A stretch of DNA of 64,000 bases from Dactylis glomerata (GCA_007115705.1 QXEO01001120.1:1-64000), one strand, 5' to 3'; counted from the first letter of the stretch, positions 43,601 through 55,237 are shown. Notes: generated by a model from the sequence alone, not told the origin. Made by a program: numbers and translations.

Positions 43601-46107
43601 CCGAAACTCGACACTCCAACTAGATCAATGATGCCAGGCATCAAGCAGATCTTAGTCTTGGTGTGAGAGGAACTCTAGGACCGTCACCTTATTCAAGGTC
43701 TCGAACGGGACTGGATCCAGACTATCGTCTCCTGGCCGACCGTCAACACCGCCACGGTGCCCTGCAACCGCGACCGCGGGCAAGACCGTCTCTACCCACC
43801 GCTGAAGGCAAGGATCAGACCCACACGGGATAAGATGGGCCACCGGACACGGAGCTCTCGACTGCTAGAGATATGTCACATTATGTGACATGATTGCCAG
43901 AGATATGTCACATTATGTGACATAACTCCCTGATCCTCTAAATCGTGGAGAGTCCTTATTGTTTGTGATCTTCCATTTATGATTGGGATTGTAATTGTTG
44001 TATAAGTACACATGCAATGGAAAGGCCCAAGTGTAGTCAATTCTCTCACACTGGTTGCCGCATCAGGGGCACCACCATGCCGCCGCGTAACCAACCCCAC
44101 AAACCCTCTCTGACCCGAAGACCACGAGAAGCCCAGAGATCGAATCCACATTAGCAGGTGCAGCACCACCTTGAGGGATCCACCACCTTGAGGAAGCCGC
44201 CTCCTCCTACATTGTCGGAGCGCTGCCCTCGCGGCGTGTGCCCTGAACCCACGAAACATCAAGCCACCGCCGCAAGAGGAAGAGGTCGACACTGGGTGGA
44301 GAGAGCCCGCCGCCGCTGTCACCATCGGGGCTTTGCCCAACGTGACCCTCGGTGGGGAAGGGGGAGGAGGACGAGAAGGAGGGCCTAGTGGCGGTGTTGC
44401 TTGGTCGCCTCTCGTGTCACCTGACCTAGGCGACCTGCAAACGTAGCATGTCCGAATATATACGGAGAATTGTTCGAAATTTATTGACCTTTTGGATTAG
44501 GGTTTTCTGCATTTTTGGTAATGGGCTCATATGTACATGGGACCCAAAATACCTCAGCTCCAAAAGGATGATTCTATTGTCCGTTAGCAGAGCTTGAGCC
44601 AAACGTGGTTGGCTACCCGTGCACCGGTGCATGGTCCCATTATATGTGGAGGTGCGTTCGGTTTGGTCGACAGAAACCTGGAAGCCTGGATGCGGGGTGC
44701 ATCTGGGGATGTACGTAGGCGTCGCGGGCTTTTAGTTGCATGCAGGCAGGTGGTGGTCCGGTGCTGTCGACTTCCCGAGCGTACCGCCAACGCACTGTAG
44801 TTTTTCCGTGACGCGTCTGACCTTGGAAGGTCACAAGTAGGAGAATTTCGCCGTGCTTGACGTGCCACGGATCTACAGGATATATAAACTTTTCTACAAC
44901 GGCGAACGACTACTTTCCGTTTTACCTTTCCGAACCGCGCGCGGTAGCCGACACGTGCGCTCCCAGATCTACTGCTCCCGATGCACGTTGCTTTCCTCGC
45001 GTGTCGCGCTCCCTGCCGCTTTTTGTCTCCTACGAGTACCTTTTTCACCGTCTCTCCCTGAACGCACACCTGGCAACGGGAATCTACCCGCTCCCGTTCC
45101 ATTTTTTAAGATAGAACAACAGGAGGCTCTCCTTCAGCTCCATTAAAAATGAAACCACAGACAGCCAGATTAACAGGTTCAGCAAGCAAGCTCCACTCCA
45201 CCACGGGCAGCTGCAAAGTAGACATCCTTTTTCACAAGTCCATAAAGAATAAAAAGCTGTTTATAACATGGAATTATTTAGGGTAACATGGCCTGTTTAT
45301 ATTATCTTTCTAACAACACGACGCTTTTCAAACGATTGGCGCAGGTGGACATCCGGGGCGACGCGTACGGGATGCTCGCCGCCCACCCGGTGGCGCCGGT
45401 AGTCTCCCTGCACCACCTCGACCACGTCGACCCGATCAGCCCGGCGGGCCGCACGGCCCTGGACGCGGTCCGGCCGCTGGTGCGGGCCTCTCTGTTCGAC
45501 CCGGCCCGGCTACTCCAGCAGGCCTTCGGCTACCAGCGCCGGCCGGGCTACGTCTGGTCCGTGTCCGTCGCCTGGGGCTACACGGTGCAGCTCTACCCGT
45601 GGGCCGTGGCCCCGCACGAGCTGGAGGTGCCGCTGCAGACGTTCCGGACCTGGCGGAGCTGGGCCGGCGGGCCCTTCGTGTTCAACACACGGCCCTTGGC
45701 GGGGCCCGACAGCCCGTGCTCCCGGCCGGCGATGTTCTTCCTCGGCCGTGTGCGGAACGGGACCGGCGGCGGGGGAACCGTGAGCGAGTACAGGAGGTAT
45801 GCTGGAAAGGCGGAGAAGGAGTGCGGGCAGGCCAGCTTCCGCGCCGCGTCCACGGTTCATACCGTCAGGGTGTTCGCTCCAAAGATGAGCCAGAACGAGT
45901 GGAAGCGGGTAAGTGCCGAGGGCAGCGAAGCTCATTCTTCGTTTTCATGCTTTTCTGCATACACGTCCATGTTAATTTACAGGTCGTACTGTAAATATGT
46001 TTCAGGCACCCCGGCGGCACTGCTGCAAAACGAAGAGGACGAGCTGGGGCTCCGTGCTGGAGGTACGGATACGGTATTGCAGCCGAGGAGAGCTCACCAC
46101 ACCGTAA
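40695..46107 (+). CDS. DUF604 / Fringe-related GT31-type glycosyltransferase, three exons
   Basis: Exon 1 is 40695-41594 (300 codons), exon 2 45345-45908 (188 codons), exon 3 46006-46107 (33 codons plus stop), giving 521 residues. Both introns are GT-AG in phase 0 (donors GTGAGC and GTAAGT; acceptors GGCGCAG and TTTCAG). A single membrane anchor lies at about residues 30-50 (ASLSMLIAATLAFLAYVAFF), giving a type II Golgi protein. The family core follows: HIVFGIGASAQTW, ELWW, WFVMGDDDTVFF (the DxD metal site, about residues 193-204), YYVGAPSESVEQN, GGGGFAVSRPAA and YGSDQRVQACLAELGVPLT. Exon 2 begins VDIRGDAYGMLAAHP and ends SQNEWKR. Exon 3 gives the APRRHCCKTK tail. The family is predicted to transfer a sugar in the Golgi; the substrate is unknown. 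An upstream in-frame GTG is not used as start. It appears intact. Confidence 0.88.
41787..42071. mobile_element. Tourist-like MITE (PIF/Harbinger type)
   Basis: 285 bp, with imperfect terminal inverted repeats (GAGCAATTTCAATAG at the left; the right end reads GAGCAAGTACAATAAG on the other strand). It is flanked by TAA on both sides (41784-41786 and 42072-42074), the target preference of PIF/Harbinger MITEs. Confidence 0.8.
43867..43923. repeat. Direct repeat of a 25-bp unit containing a perfect palindrome
   Basis: AGAGATATGTCACATTATGTGACAT occurs at 43867-43891 and 43899-43923 (period 32). Each contains ATGTCACATTATGTGACAT, a palindrome with 9-bp arms. Confidence 0.9.
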
Positions 46108-46584
46108 TTAAACTCTGTATGCTATTGGTAGTGCGGTAATAATGGGATTGACCAGGTGAATAATGCTCTCCGTGCTCTCAGGGACACAGAAGCTAGTCTC
46201 TGTTCCCAAACCAGCGGCGCTTACCATAGACTGTACATTCCATATGGTGCTTGGCAAAAAGAACACATACATACAGCAAAAAGAGATACGCGATTTTTGG
46301 TTTCGCAACATGAACTCATGTATTGTTTTTGTACATAGCCAGTTCTGGTTTGATGGAGGAGGTTGGTCGATTTTGACATGTAAAAGAGTGTAGACTGTGG
46401 CAATAATGGATAGGATCCGGCTGTTTTCCAAAGTGTCGCTTCTTTCCTGATAGTAATGTGATTCGACCATAGAGAAATCAGTAATGGGCGGAAATGAACT
46501 AATGGAAGAAGGTATTGCAAAAGGCGGAGGGAGGGATGTGTGTTTTATTCTCCTATGTAACTGTGTTGCTTCAGTCTGCCGCAA
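46108..46584 (+). other. Downstream region of the glycosyltransferase gene
   Basis: Probable 3' untranslated region, moderately AT-rich, with AATAAT-type polyadenylation-like signals near 46136 and 46402. No further gene. Confidence 0.5.
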
Positions 46585-46723
46585 TTTTTTTTTTTTTTGA
46601 GAGAACGTGTGTGATTTATTGATCAACCAAACAGAGTTAAGACAAATTGTTTCCGGAATGCAGTGGGGAGGCACACCATGCCACACAGACAAACTAGAGT
46701 TCTAGTTTATCAAGCTAAACAAT

Positions 46724-48135
46724 CAACTACAACCCTGATCCCCGACCCCCGCGTCGTCCTCCCTGGGCGACACGGGCGGTTCCTCCCGAAACCCTAGCAC
46801 CAGCCTCCCTCTTCCCTCTCCCTCAACCCCTCCCCCCCGGAGGAAGCTGCAGGGCGAAGCCCTCGCAGTGGACGGGCGGCGGCGGGGACCTCTGGCTCGT
46901 CGCGGCGGCGCTTCGCGGCTCTGTGCGCGGCAGGTGGTGGTGGTTTTGCTCGGGCTGGTCTGCGCCCCGCCGTCGTTCAGCCCGCCGGTGCTCTGCCGCT
47001 GGTGGTTGCCTCGGTGCTGGTTGCGCGGACTAGGCCTGGAGCGAATGCGCGGTGGCTCTGGCGGCGAGAGCCGGAGCCCGATCTGGGCCCTCTCCGGGCC
47101 CGATCTGGGCCGCTCGCCTGGCAGGGCGGCGCCGGCGCGACGGGGGGTGCTGATGCGGTGGAGCGGCTGGGCACTGTGCCGCCGCCGGCGGTCGTATGCT
47201 TGAGGGCCCGATCTGGGTCTTTTGGTCCGATCTGGGCCCGATCTGGACCTGTCTGGGTCTGGTGCGGGTCGCGGCATCGACGCTGGGTGGCTCCTGGTGC
47301 GGGGCGATGTTGCCTTGGTGGCTTGCTCTGCAGGTCGCCCCGCTGCTTGCCTACCAGTACGGGGTTGTGGTTGATGGGTGGCCAGCGTTCTGGGGCTGTC
47401 CGGATGAAGCTTGTGCAGGTCGTCGCCTCCCAGTGCTGGCTTTTCCTCTGTAGTGTTTTCGGCCTTTGGTTCCGTTGGGCTTCCTGATGGATTGTGGGGA
47501 GGATGGTATGGCCAGGGGAAACCCCAATGCTGTTGCAGGACGACGGCGACGCCTGTGGGCGTCGTTTCCTTCTTGAAGGCGTCGTTTCAGTCCTTCCATC
47601 CTTCTCCTCCTGAGCAACGGGGGAAACCCTAGACCTTTTGGTTCAGGCAGTGGCGTCGCTTTTGCGTCGTCCCCTCGATGGAGGCACTGTCCGGGTTGCT
47701 CTTGGAGTCCCATGTAGGCTTTCGGAATCAAGGTCGGCCGCTACTTGGAGCGTGGGCATCTTGAGCGCTATGTACACTGGTGCAATCCGTGCTTGGACGA
47801 CGCTATCCTCAGGTCCGGCCATGTCCTGCCGTCCACTTGCCGATCTTCTAGGCGCTTCGGGTGGGTTGTACGTTGATGTGTGCCATCCTGGAGCTAGGGT
47901 GTGTTCCGAGTTGTTGTTCTCAGTTGTGACGCGGTCTCGAGGCCCTGTGTCCTGACCGTGTGCCTTCTTGGCCAGGGGTTAGGCTAGGCGTGTTCTTTGG
48001 GTGTGCGTTGTTTGCCGTTGGCTTCATGTGTATAGTTTTTGGGTCCGGTTTTCCTTATAAACTGGATCATGTTTTTCTCTCGTAAACTTAATACAATGAC
48101 GAGTAGCTCTCCTGCTTGTTCTCAAAAAAAAAAAA
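46724..48135 (+). mobile_element. Nested LINE-type insertion with poly(A) tail
   Basis: 1.4 kb flanked by AAGCTAAACAAT at 46712-46723 and 48136-48147. It ends in a run of A (about 48124-48137) after a typical grass LINE 3' end (TTAATACAATGACGAG, CTCTCCTGCTTG). The 5' part is very GC-rich, with Arg/Pro/Gly-rich frames but no reverse transcriptase. It is probably a non-autonomous or 5'-truncated LINE, inserted into the minus-strand LINE. Confidence 0.8.
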
Positions 48136-48160
48136 AAGCTAAACAATAGGCATCAACATT

Positions 48161-48352
48161 CTAGCCATGGTACACATGGCGAATAGCACAAGACTCAAAC
48201 TGACGAAGCAAGGACTTGGTGTCTTCTAGCACCTGGCCACAGACAGATTTGTCCCTCGCCAAACACTTGACACACTGAACCACCGATACGCAATCAGAGG
48301 CTATGATCATGGATTCATCACGATGATCACCGATTGGCCATCCGCAACGCAT
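48161..48352 (-). pseudogene. RNase H fragment of the LINE
   Basis: Short frame with ESMIIASDCVSVVQCVKCL and LLRQFESCAIRHVYHG, the pattern of the RVT_3/RNase H-like domain at the C-terminus of plant LINE ORF2. The upstream part is frameshifted. Confidence 0.7.
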
Positions 48353-48792
48353 TCATCACGGTGATCACGGATCACCACACCAGCGCCCATCCTTTTGGAA
48401 GAGGAAATTAAGGCTGCATCAATGTTGATAAAAGAGAATACCTTCCACCGGCAGAGACCATGGTGCTGCATAGTACTCCGTAGTTCTCACGCTTGGGGTT
48501 GGTATTAGTCTTTGTCAGGTATGTTGGAATCATGTCGATGTAGGCCTTGATCCTTATAGCTAGACTTGAGGGGCTTAAGTTACCCCCTTCTTATCTCAAT
48601 TTCTTCCCATAGGTGCAAGAAAGTTACCGAAATTATTGTAGCCTCCTCACTTCTGCACCTTGACAAGAATTCAAACAGCCATAGTTTCGGAGAAATGAAG
48701 TCCTTCCGCTTCAACTGAAAGTTGTATGTATCCTTCACACCTTCCCACACCTCTCGAGCAAAGTGACAAATACTCTCTCATACCGGATTACA

Positions 48793-48987
48793 GGGCAATT
48801 ATGCACTTCAAAACAAACTTTGATCTTTAATTTTAGTCAAAAAAATATAAGATATATTATATAAAAATTATACCATTGAGTTCATCTTTAAAAGAACTTT
48901 CCAATGGTATAATTTTTATGTCAAATATCTTATATTTTCTTGACTAAGATTAATAGTAAAAATTTATCTTAAAATACATAATTGCCC
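48793..48987. mobile_element. Foldback MITE of 195 bp
   Basis: Ends GGGCAATTATG and CATAATTGCCC are inverted. The interior is also self-complementary (ATTATACCATTG pairs with CAATGGTATAAT), so the whole can form one long hairpin. It interrupts the zf-RVT coding region of the LINE. The target duplication is uncertain. Confidence 0.8.
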
Positions 48988-49335
48988 AATAATTCAGTAT
49001 GGAGAGCGTAGCATAGTGTGCTTGACTCCTTCAACGTAAGAATAATGAATGCTGGCTAGGGATGCAGGCACATGTAAACGTTGGAGTTGTCGACCAGACG
49101 GGAGGCAATCATGAGCAAAGCGCCAAAGCATGATCTTCATTTTCCCAGGTGCGCACACCTTCCAAATTGCCTTCCAACCCTTCTCTTCGGAATCTGTTAC
49201 AGATGGCATACCATGCCCATGATCACTGCGAGCGATTAGAGCCATTTCCAAGCGAGCAAAGTAGTATGCGGACCAAACAGTAAAAACACCGATCTTGTTA
49301 TGTGGTCATGATAGAAAATCCTCCCAACCATGGTA

Positions 49336-50773
49336 TGTTGAAATATCTGTATCATGCCATATCTCTCATAATAGGATAGAATCCTCCTCATTATTCTGAT
49401 GTAAATCGGTGCATTATAAACCGATCAATACCTACCTAGTTTAGCCTGATTTGAGATCAATTGTAATTAACGAGATGTATTTTCCTGCCGGTGGTTGGGT
49501 TAGCCGGTCCTGTAAATAGACGGCAACCCGAGACAAAGGGCATCGCCTTCCCCAATCTTCTTCCACTTTCATATGGTATCAGAGCCCGGCCTCTTCACCA
49601 TGGCTGGCTCATCTTCCTCCTCCCTTCTTCCCACTGTCCCCGAGAACCCTCTCGGCTCTGTCGCCGAGAAACTCACCAGGGAGAACTGCACACTGTGGAG
49701 GGCACAAGTGATGCCGCCGATCCGGGGGAAACGCCTCATCGGCATCCTGGACGGCACCGTGCCCCAGCCGGAGGAGTGGCTGGTCGGCACCAAGAAGGAC
49801 GACAAGGGCAACGAGGTGGAGGAACGGGTCCTGAACCCGGAATTCATCAGGTAGCTCGCTGCGGACCAACTAGTCCTGCAGTTCCTGCTGAACTCGCTCT
49901 CTCGCGAGGTGCTCACTCAAGTCGCCGGCATGGAGACGTCGGCGCAAGTGTGGGACGCTTTAACTGGTATGTACTCGTCGCAATCTCGTGTGCGCATCAT
50001 GCAGCTCTGGATGCAGCTGGCAGGAACACGGAAGAAGGAGCTCTCCATCGCCGAGTACGTCGCCAAGATGAAGAGCCTCGCCGACAGCATGGCGTCGGCG
50101 GGACAGAAGCTGGAGGACGACGACCTCGCCACGTACATCCTCTCTGGCCTCGACGCGGAGTGGAATCCGCTGGTCTCTGCCATGACCACGAGGTCTGAAC
50201 CAATGACCTTGAGCGATCTGTACGCTCACCTGCTGAGCTTCGAGACGAGGCTCAAGATCCAGGGCGGGGGCGGCTTCCAGTCCTCCGTCAACTCTGCCCA
50301 TCGTGGTGGACGCGGTGGTCGCGGTGGCGGCCGTGACTACGCTGGTGGCGGCCGTGACTACGGGCGCGACAACAACCGTGATCGTGGAGATCGCGGCAAT
50401 GGCAACCAGCAGCGCGCACGCAACGACAACAATCGTGCGCGCAACGACTACAACAGAGGCGGCCAACGCAACTACAACAACGGTCGCCCTCGTGTCCGCT
50501 GCTAGCTCTGCGGCAAGAACGGGCATGAAGTGCTCAAGTGTTGGGAGCGGTTCAACCGCGACTACAACGGCGAGGAGAAGGTGGCCGGATCAGCCTCAAC
50601 TTCCTATGGTGTCGACCCCAACTGGTACCTCGACTCGGGCGCCACCGACCACATCACCGGAGATCTTGAGAAACTCTCCGTGAGGGAGAGGTACAATGGC
50701 CATGAGCAGGTCCACACCGCAAGTGGCGCAGGTATGAACATTAGTCACATTGGTCAATCTAATTATCATACCG
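49336..50773 (+). mobile_element. Copia retrotransposon, 5' part (LTR, gag, protease), truncated by a Gypsy LTR
   Basis: The LTR 49336-49571 (236 bp, TGTTGAAATATC...CTTTCA) is followed by a tRNA-Met primer site (49574-49585). The gag frame then opens. The element is cut at 50774, where a Gypsy LTR begins, within the protease region. The other end is not in the window. Confidence 0.9.
49600..50773 (+). pseudogene. Copia gag-protease with two nonsense codons
   Basis: One continuous frame starts at the ATG at 49600. N-terminal gag has LTRENCTLWRAQVMP. A TAG at 49852-49854 interrupts before LAADQLVLQFLLNSLS. UBN2-type gag continues with TSAQVWDALTGMYSSQS and YILSGLDAEWNPLV, then a Gly/Arg/Asp/Asn-rich region. 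A second TAG at 50503-50505 sits inside the zinc knuckle (C-stop-LCGKNGHEVLKC), where a glutamine codon is the likely ancestor. Protease DSGATDHITGDL is at about 50635. The frame ends at the Gypsy LTR junction. Two nonsense codons at apparent Q positions point to C-to-T decay of methylated DNA. Confidence 0.9.
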
Positions 50774-51927
50774 TGATACGTCTCCAACGTATCCATAATT
50801 TTTGATGCTCCATGCTTGTTTTTACACCATTTGCTTAGTGTTTCGTTACACTTCGTGGCATTTTTATGCATTTTCCGGAACTAACCTATAAACGAGATGC
50901 CACAGTACCAGTTCCCTGTTTTCTGCCGTTTTTGTGTTTCAGAAAAGTTACACAAGAAATATTCTCGGAATTGGACGAAACAAAAGCCAGACGTCCAGAT
51001 ATTTACCGAAGCTTCCAGAGACCCAAAGAGGAGACGGAAAGGAGCCACTGGTGGGCCACACCACCAGGGGGCGCGGCCTGGGGCTGGCCCGCGCCCCCCT
51101 ATGGTGAGCCCCACCAGGACCACTTCTGACGACGCCCCTTCGCCTATAAAGACCCCCCGATGGGAAAAACCTAAATACCCGATCACTTTTCTAGAATACA
51201 TTGCGATCCGCCGCCGCCGTCGCCCTGAAGATCGGGAGGGTCCAGAAGCTCTTCTCGGCACCCTGCCGAAGAGGGGAATCGCCATCGGAGGTCTTCTTCA
51301 TCGCTATGCTTGCCTCCGGCGCGATGAGTGAGTAGTCTACCTTGGACTATGGGTCCATAGCAGTAGCTAGTTGGTTGTCTTCTCCACCATGTGCTTCATG
51401 TTTAGATCTCGTGAGCTGCCTTACATGATCGAGATCACCGTTATGTAATTCTACATGTTGTGTTTGTTGGGATCCGATGAATATTGGTGTTATGATTGAG
51501 TTGATGTACTAAATATTATCTTATGTTGTCTCTATGTTGTTTATGATCTTGCATGCTCTCCATTGTTAGTAGCTATCTTGGCCGAGTAGTTGCTAGTGAC
51601 TCCAAGAGGGGGTATGCTTGATAGTGGGTTCATGCCTATATTTAATCTGGGGGAGTGACAGAAACCTCTAAGGTTGTAGATGTGTTGTTGCTACTAAGGG
51701 GAAAACAACATTCTTATGCTCAAGGGCATATGCTTTGTTTACATTACACACTTTGCTTAATGCAATTATCTGTTGTTCACAACTTAATACTTGTGGAGTT
51801 CTCGGATTGATTCGCCACAAGTGGATTATTAGTCATAGATGCAGTTGGATGGCGGTCTATGTATCTTGTTGTAATGCCCAGAGTAAATCTCATAGTGATC
51901 CTCTCGACATATCACGTTGTCTTTATT
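50774..51927 (+). repeat. Gypsy LTR (first of three), 3'-truncated
   Basis: Starts TGATACGTCTCC inside the Copia protease. It is homologous to 8462 onward and 58746 onward. It breaks off within CTTTATT and continues directly as internal sequence equivalent to about 6875, so its 3' end and most of the internal region are deleted. Confidence 0.85.
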
Positions 51928-53514
51928 TCGGTTGACTTGGCGCATGCTCACACATGTTAGACTCTTACAAAGTCGCCAATAGCCTCTATGATCATTTAGT
52001 TTTTGACTTTTGATGTCATCTTATGCTTCTCTTAATGTCGCTTTATCGCTTTGTATGATTATGGCCATTATTGCTCTCTTAGTTGGTCGCTCCCAGTCTT
52101 TTGCTAGCCCTCGCTTTGTACTGAGTATGAGCTCTACTCGTGCATCCAACTCCTAAAAGCCAAAGTCTTTCAAAGTGTCCACCATACATACCTACTAGCA
52201 ATTTGCTACTCCAAGTAAATTTGACTTGCTTTTATTTTCTCTTCAAATTAAACTCTTACCAGTGTTATGCAAAATTCGGTCAGTAAAGCTCTCACGAACC
52301 GGAAGGCACACTTTATTTTTTCCTGTTCTTAAAAATTTGGCATTGTGGTCTCTTATGTTGAGTTGTTATGCTCGCAAGTTGTAAGTTGGAGACTAGCCCA
52401 GCCATGCAGTCATGGGCAAGCTTTCAACATTGCACTTCTTATTTGAGTTGATATCGTGATCTTTTGTTTATGGATGCCCGCGGTGTGAAATGAATTGGGA
52501 ATCTTGTGGGGATCATGGAGTTTAAATATGTGTTAGGGAAACGTCGGGCCGCTAATCTAAGCCATGCATAATTCATGGTGGAAATTTGCAGCATACCCAT
52601 GGTGAACATTCGACGACGCATCTCACAATAAAAAGCTACAAATGGCAAATAAAAGAGATGTCGAGGTGTTCATTGTCTGCTTGTCCTGTCATTTTGATGT
52701 GGGCTTGTTCCATGTCATCGGGCACGGAGGTACCCCATTGGCGGTTCTCAATGATATGCATATATTTACAATGATAAGAGCCTTGCTTGGGACTCTAAGT
52801 AAAGTAGCATGAGGTTTGGGTACTCGTATTCACGGGACACGAGGTTTTCAACTAATGATTTGTCAAGCATATGCATCATAATTTTTCTCGCATTAACTTT
52901 AACCATTCAAGATGCTTATGATGGGGGCAATGAGAGCTCAAAGCCGGTAAGTACGATAATTTTTGAAGGTTATAAAACTTGCAATCACTGCTTCCCTCTG
53001 CGAAGGGCCTTTCTTTTACTTTTATGTTGAGTCACCACCTTCTATCTTTATGCACCGTCTAAGAGAGCATAGTTGTCATTCTTAGTATAATGTTTATTGT
53101 CCCAAAGTTTTCATTGATTGATTCATATTGTTGGTTTCACTTGTTTTCAAATTATTTGTATCTAGTCGCCCTCTTAAACTTGAAGGTGTCCTATGCATTT
53201 ATGTTTTGCTCTCCATGAAGGACAAGCTGAAAATCATTTGTATGTTTTTCCTTATGATTTGAACACACGTTTGACTTTCATTGTTTCATTTTCATGATCT
53301 TTTGTTTGTGTTCATTTTCATGTTTACAACATGGTTGCTAAGTCTTTATTGTCAAGATTATATCTTTCATGCCCATGTTTTAAGTTCTTTTGATCCCAGC
53401 TCACAACACTTACATATATGATCAAGATTGTGATGGTGCATGTCACCTCAAAAATTATTTCTTTTGTTATCACTTACCTACTCAAGGACGAGCAGGAGTT
53501 AATCTTGGGGATGC
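51928..53514 (+). mobile_element. Internal 3' region of the Athila-like Gypsy element, no coding capacity
   Basis: Collinear with 6881-8461. It ends in GACGAGCAGGAGTTAATCTT and a purine tract before the next LTR. Confidence 0.85.
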
Positions 53515-55076
53515 TGATACGTCTCCAACGTATCCATAATTTTTGATGCTCCATGCTTGTTTTTGCACCATTTGCCTTGTGTTTCGTTACACTTCGTGGC
53601 GTTTTTATGCGATTTCTAGAACTAACCTATTAACAAGATGCCACAGTGCCAGTTCCCTGTTTTCTGCTGTTTTTTTGTTTTAGAAAAGCTACACAGGAAA
53701 TATTCTCGGAATTGGATGAAACAAGTTCCTGAAGTCTTATTTTTCCCGGAAGCTTCCAGAGATCCGAAGAGGCGAAGGAGAGGGGCCACAGGCCAGCCTC
53801 ACACTAGGCCGGCGCGGCCCAGGCCCTGGCCGCGCCGCCTAGGTGTGAGGAGGCCTAGGGCCACCCCTGACGACGCCCCTTTGCCTATAAGAAGCCTCGG
53901 GACGGAAAACCCTAGGAGAGTCGGCAATTTTCCAGAAAGAGTTCCGTAGCTCCGCCGCCGCCGTCGATGAATTTCGGGGGACAGAAGTCTCTGTTCCGGC
54001 ACCCTGCCGGGATGGTGAAGTGCCCCCGGAGCCATCTCCATCGGTCTCCATCGCCGTCTCCGCCGTCTCCATCGACCTCACCGCCATCTCCATCAACCTT
54101 GCTGTCTCCTATGATGAGGAGGGAGTAGTTCATCCCCGGGGCTGAGGGCTCTACCGGTAGCTATGTGGTTCACCTCTCTCTCCCATGATGTGATCTTTAT
54201 GTGATCGTGAGCTTTGTATCATGTTGAATAAGTATATGTTACTCTTCTTCATTATGTGTACTCTAGTGTGTTATTAAAGTAATCTATTCCTCCTGCCATG
54301 GTGTAACGGTGACAGTGCGTGCATCATGGTGGTACTTGGTCTAGACTACGATTGTGATCTCTTGTGGATTATGAGAATAATTATCACTATGATAGTATTG
54401 AAGTGATCTATTCCTCCTTTCATGGTGTAATGTTGACAGTGTGTGCACCGTGTTAGTACTTGGTCTAAGTTGCAATAATATCTATCTTGAGTTGTGATTT
54501 GATTTGGATATCTCTATGAGTGGTGTTTGTCAAGTACTTGATGAACTTTGAGGAGTGCTTCGTAGCCCTACGCAATGATTAGTGTTATTCAATAGGAGAG
54601 TAATTCAGAGTACCATAGTGAAGAGAAGTTATTTATTTGTTCAATTGTGTTATATTTGTTGAGAGTGTGTCCACTAGTGAAAGTATGATCCCTAGGCCTT
54701 GTTTCCAAGCATTGCACACCGTTTACTTCCTGTTTTGTTACATGTTTGCTCGCAGCGATACTTATTTCATATCACAGTTACTACTTATAATCATCACTAC
54801 CGCTTGTATTTCACTATCTCTTCGCCGAACTAGTGCACCTATACATCTGACAAGTGTATTGGGTGTGTTGGGGACACAAGAGACTTTCTGTATCGTAATT
54901 GCAGGGTTGCTTGAGAGGGATAGCTTTGACCTCTTCCTCCCTGAGTTCGATAAACCTTGGGTGATCCACTTAAGGGAAACTTGCTGCTGCTCTACAAACC
55001 TCTGCACTTGGAGACCCAACACTGTCTACAAGAACAGAAGCGTGTGTAGACATCAATCATCATCACCGCGCCATCA
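53515..55076 (+). repeat. Gypsy LTR (second of three), divergent subfamily
   Basis: 1562 bp, TGATACGTCTCC...GCGCCATCA. The first 250 bp match the other LTRs; from about 53780 the GC-rich leader and the 3' part differ, so this is a distinct or recombinant LTR. It is followed by a tRNA-Asp-type primer site (TGGCGCCGTTGCTG, 55087-55100). Confidence 0.85.
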
Positions 55077-55237
55077 ACAAGTTTTCTGGCGCCGTTGCTG
55101 AGGAAAAAGAAGACTTCTGCAAGGGGAGTTTCGCACGCACATCCTTTACTTTGTTTTAAGTTTTGCTTTACTTTATTTTCACTTGCATCGTTTTATCAAA
55201 AACACAAAAAAATTAGTATCCTTTGTAGTTGTTTATT

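Larger units (their letters stand above)
41595..45344 (+). other. Intron 1 of the glycosyltransferase gene (3.75 kb)
   Basis: Unusually long for this family. It holds a MITE (41787-42071), an AT-rich stretch (42770-42960), a degraded repeat-like segment (about 43080-43860) and a GC-rich segment with Arg/Pro-rich frames (about 44060-44430) that look like transposon debris. No intact gene was found inside. Confidence 0.75.
46585..49335 (-). mobile_element. LINE remnant (3' half: zinc-binding RT end and RNase H)
   Basis: Read on the minus strand. The zf-RVT region (WKAIWKVCAPGKMKIMLWRF and DCLPSGRQLQRLHV) is at about 49180-49060. Its continuation, with AREVWEGVKDTYNFQL and KLWLFEFLSRC, is at about 48780-48640. 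An RNase H-like segment (ASDCVSVVQCVKCLARD) is at about 48290-48230, and a poly(A) tail (poly-T on +) at 46585-46598. Stops and frameshifts are frequent. The upstream RT and endonuclease are absent because the Copia LTR begins at 49336. Two further insertions split it (46724-48135 and 48793-48987). Confidence 0.8.

Noticed and set aside
43080..44430. Possible second gene inside intron 1 of the glycosyltransferase
   Set aside because: Frames are short and Arg/Pro/His-rich, without domains. The text looks like degraded transposon leader sequence, so I left it as intron content.
46868..47955. Several overlapping Arg/Pro/Trp-rich frames at 46.9-48.0 kb
   Set aside because: They fall in the GC-rich 5' part of a LINE-type insertion with a poly(A) tail; no domain or consistent frame.
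49960..50526. Minus-strand Val/Ala-rich frame of 188 codons
   Set aside because: Antisense to the Gly/Arg-rich end of the Copia gag; low complexity.
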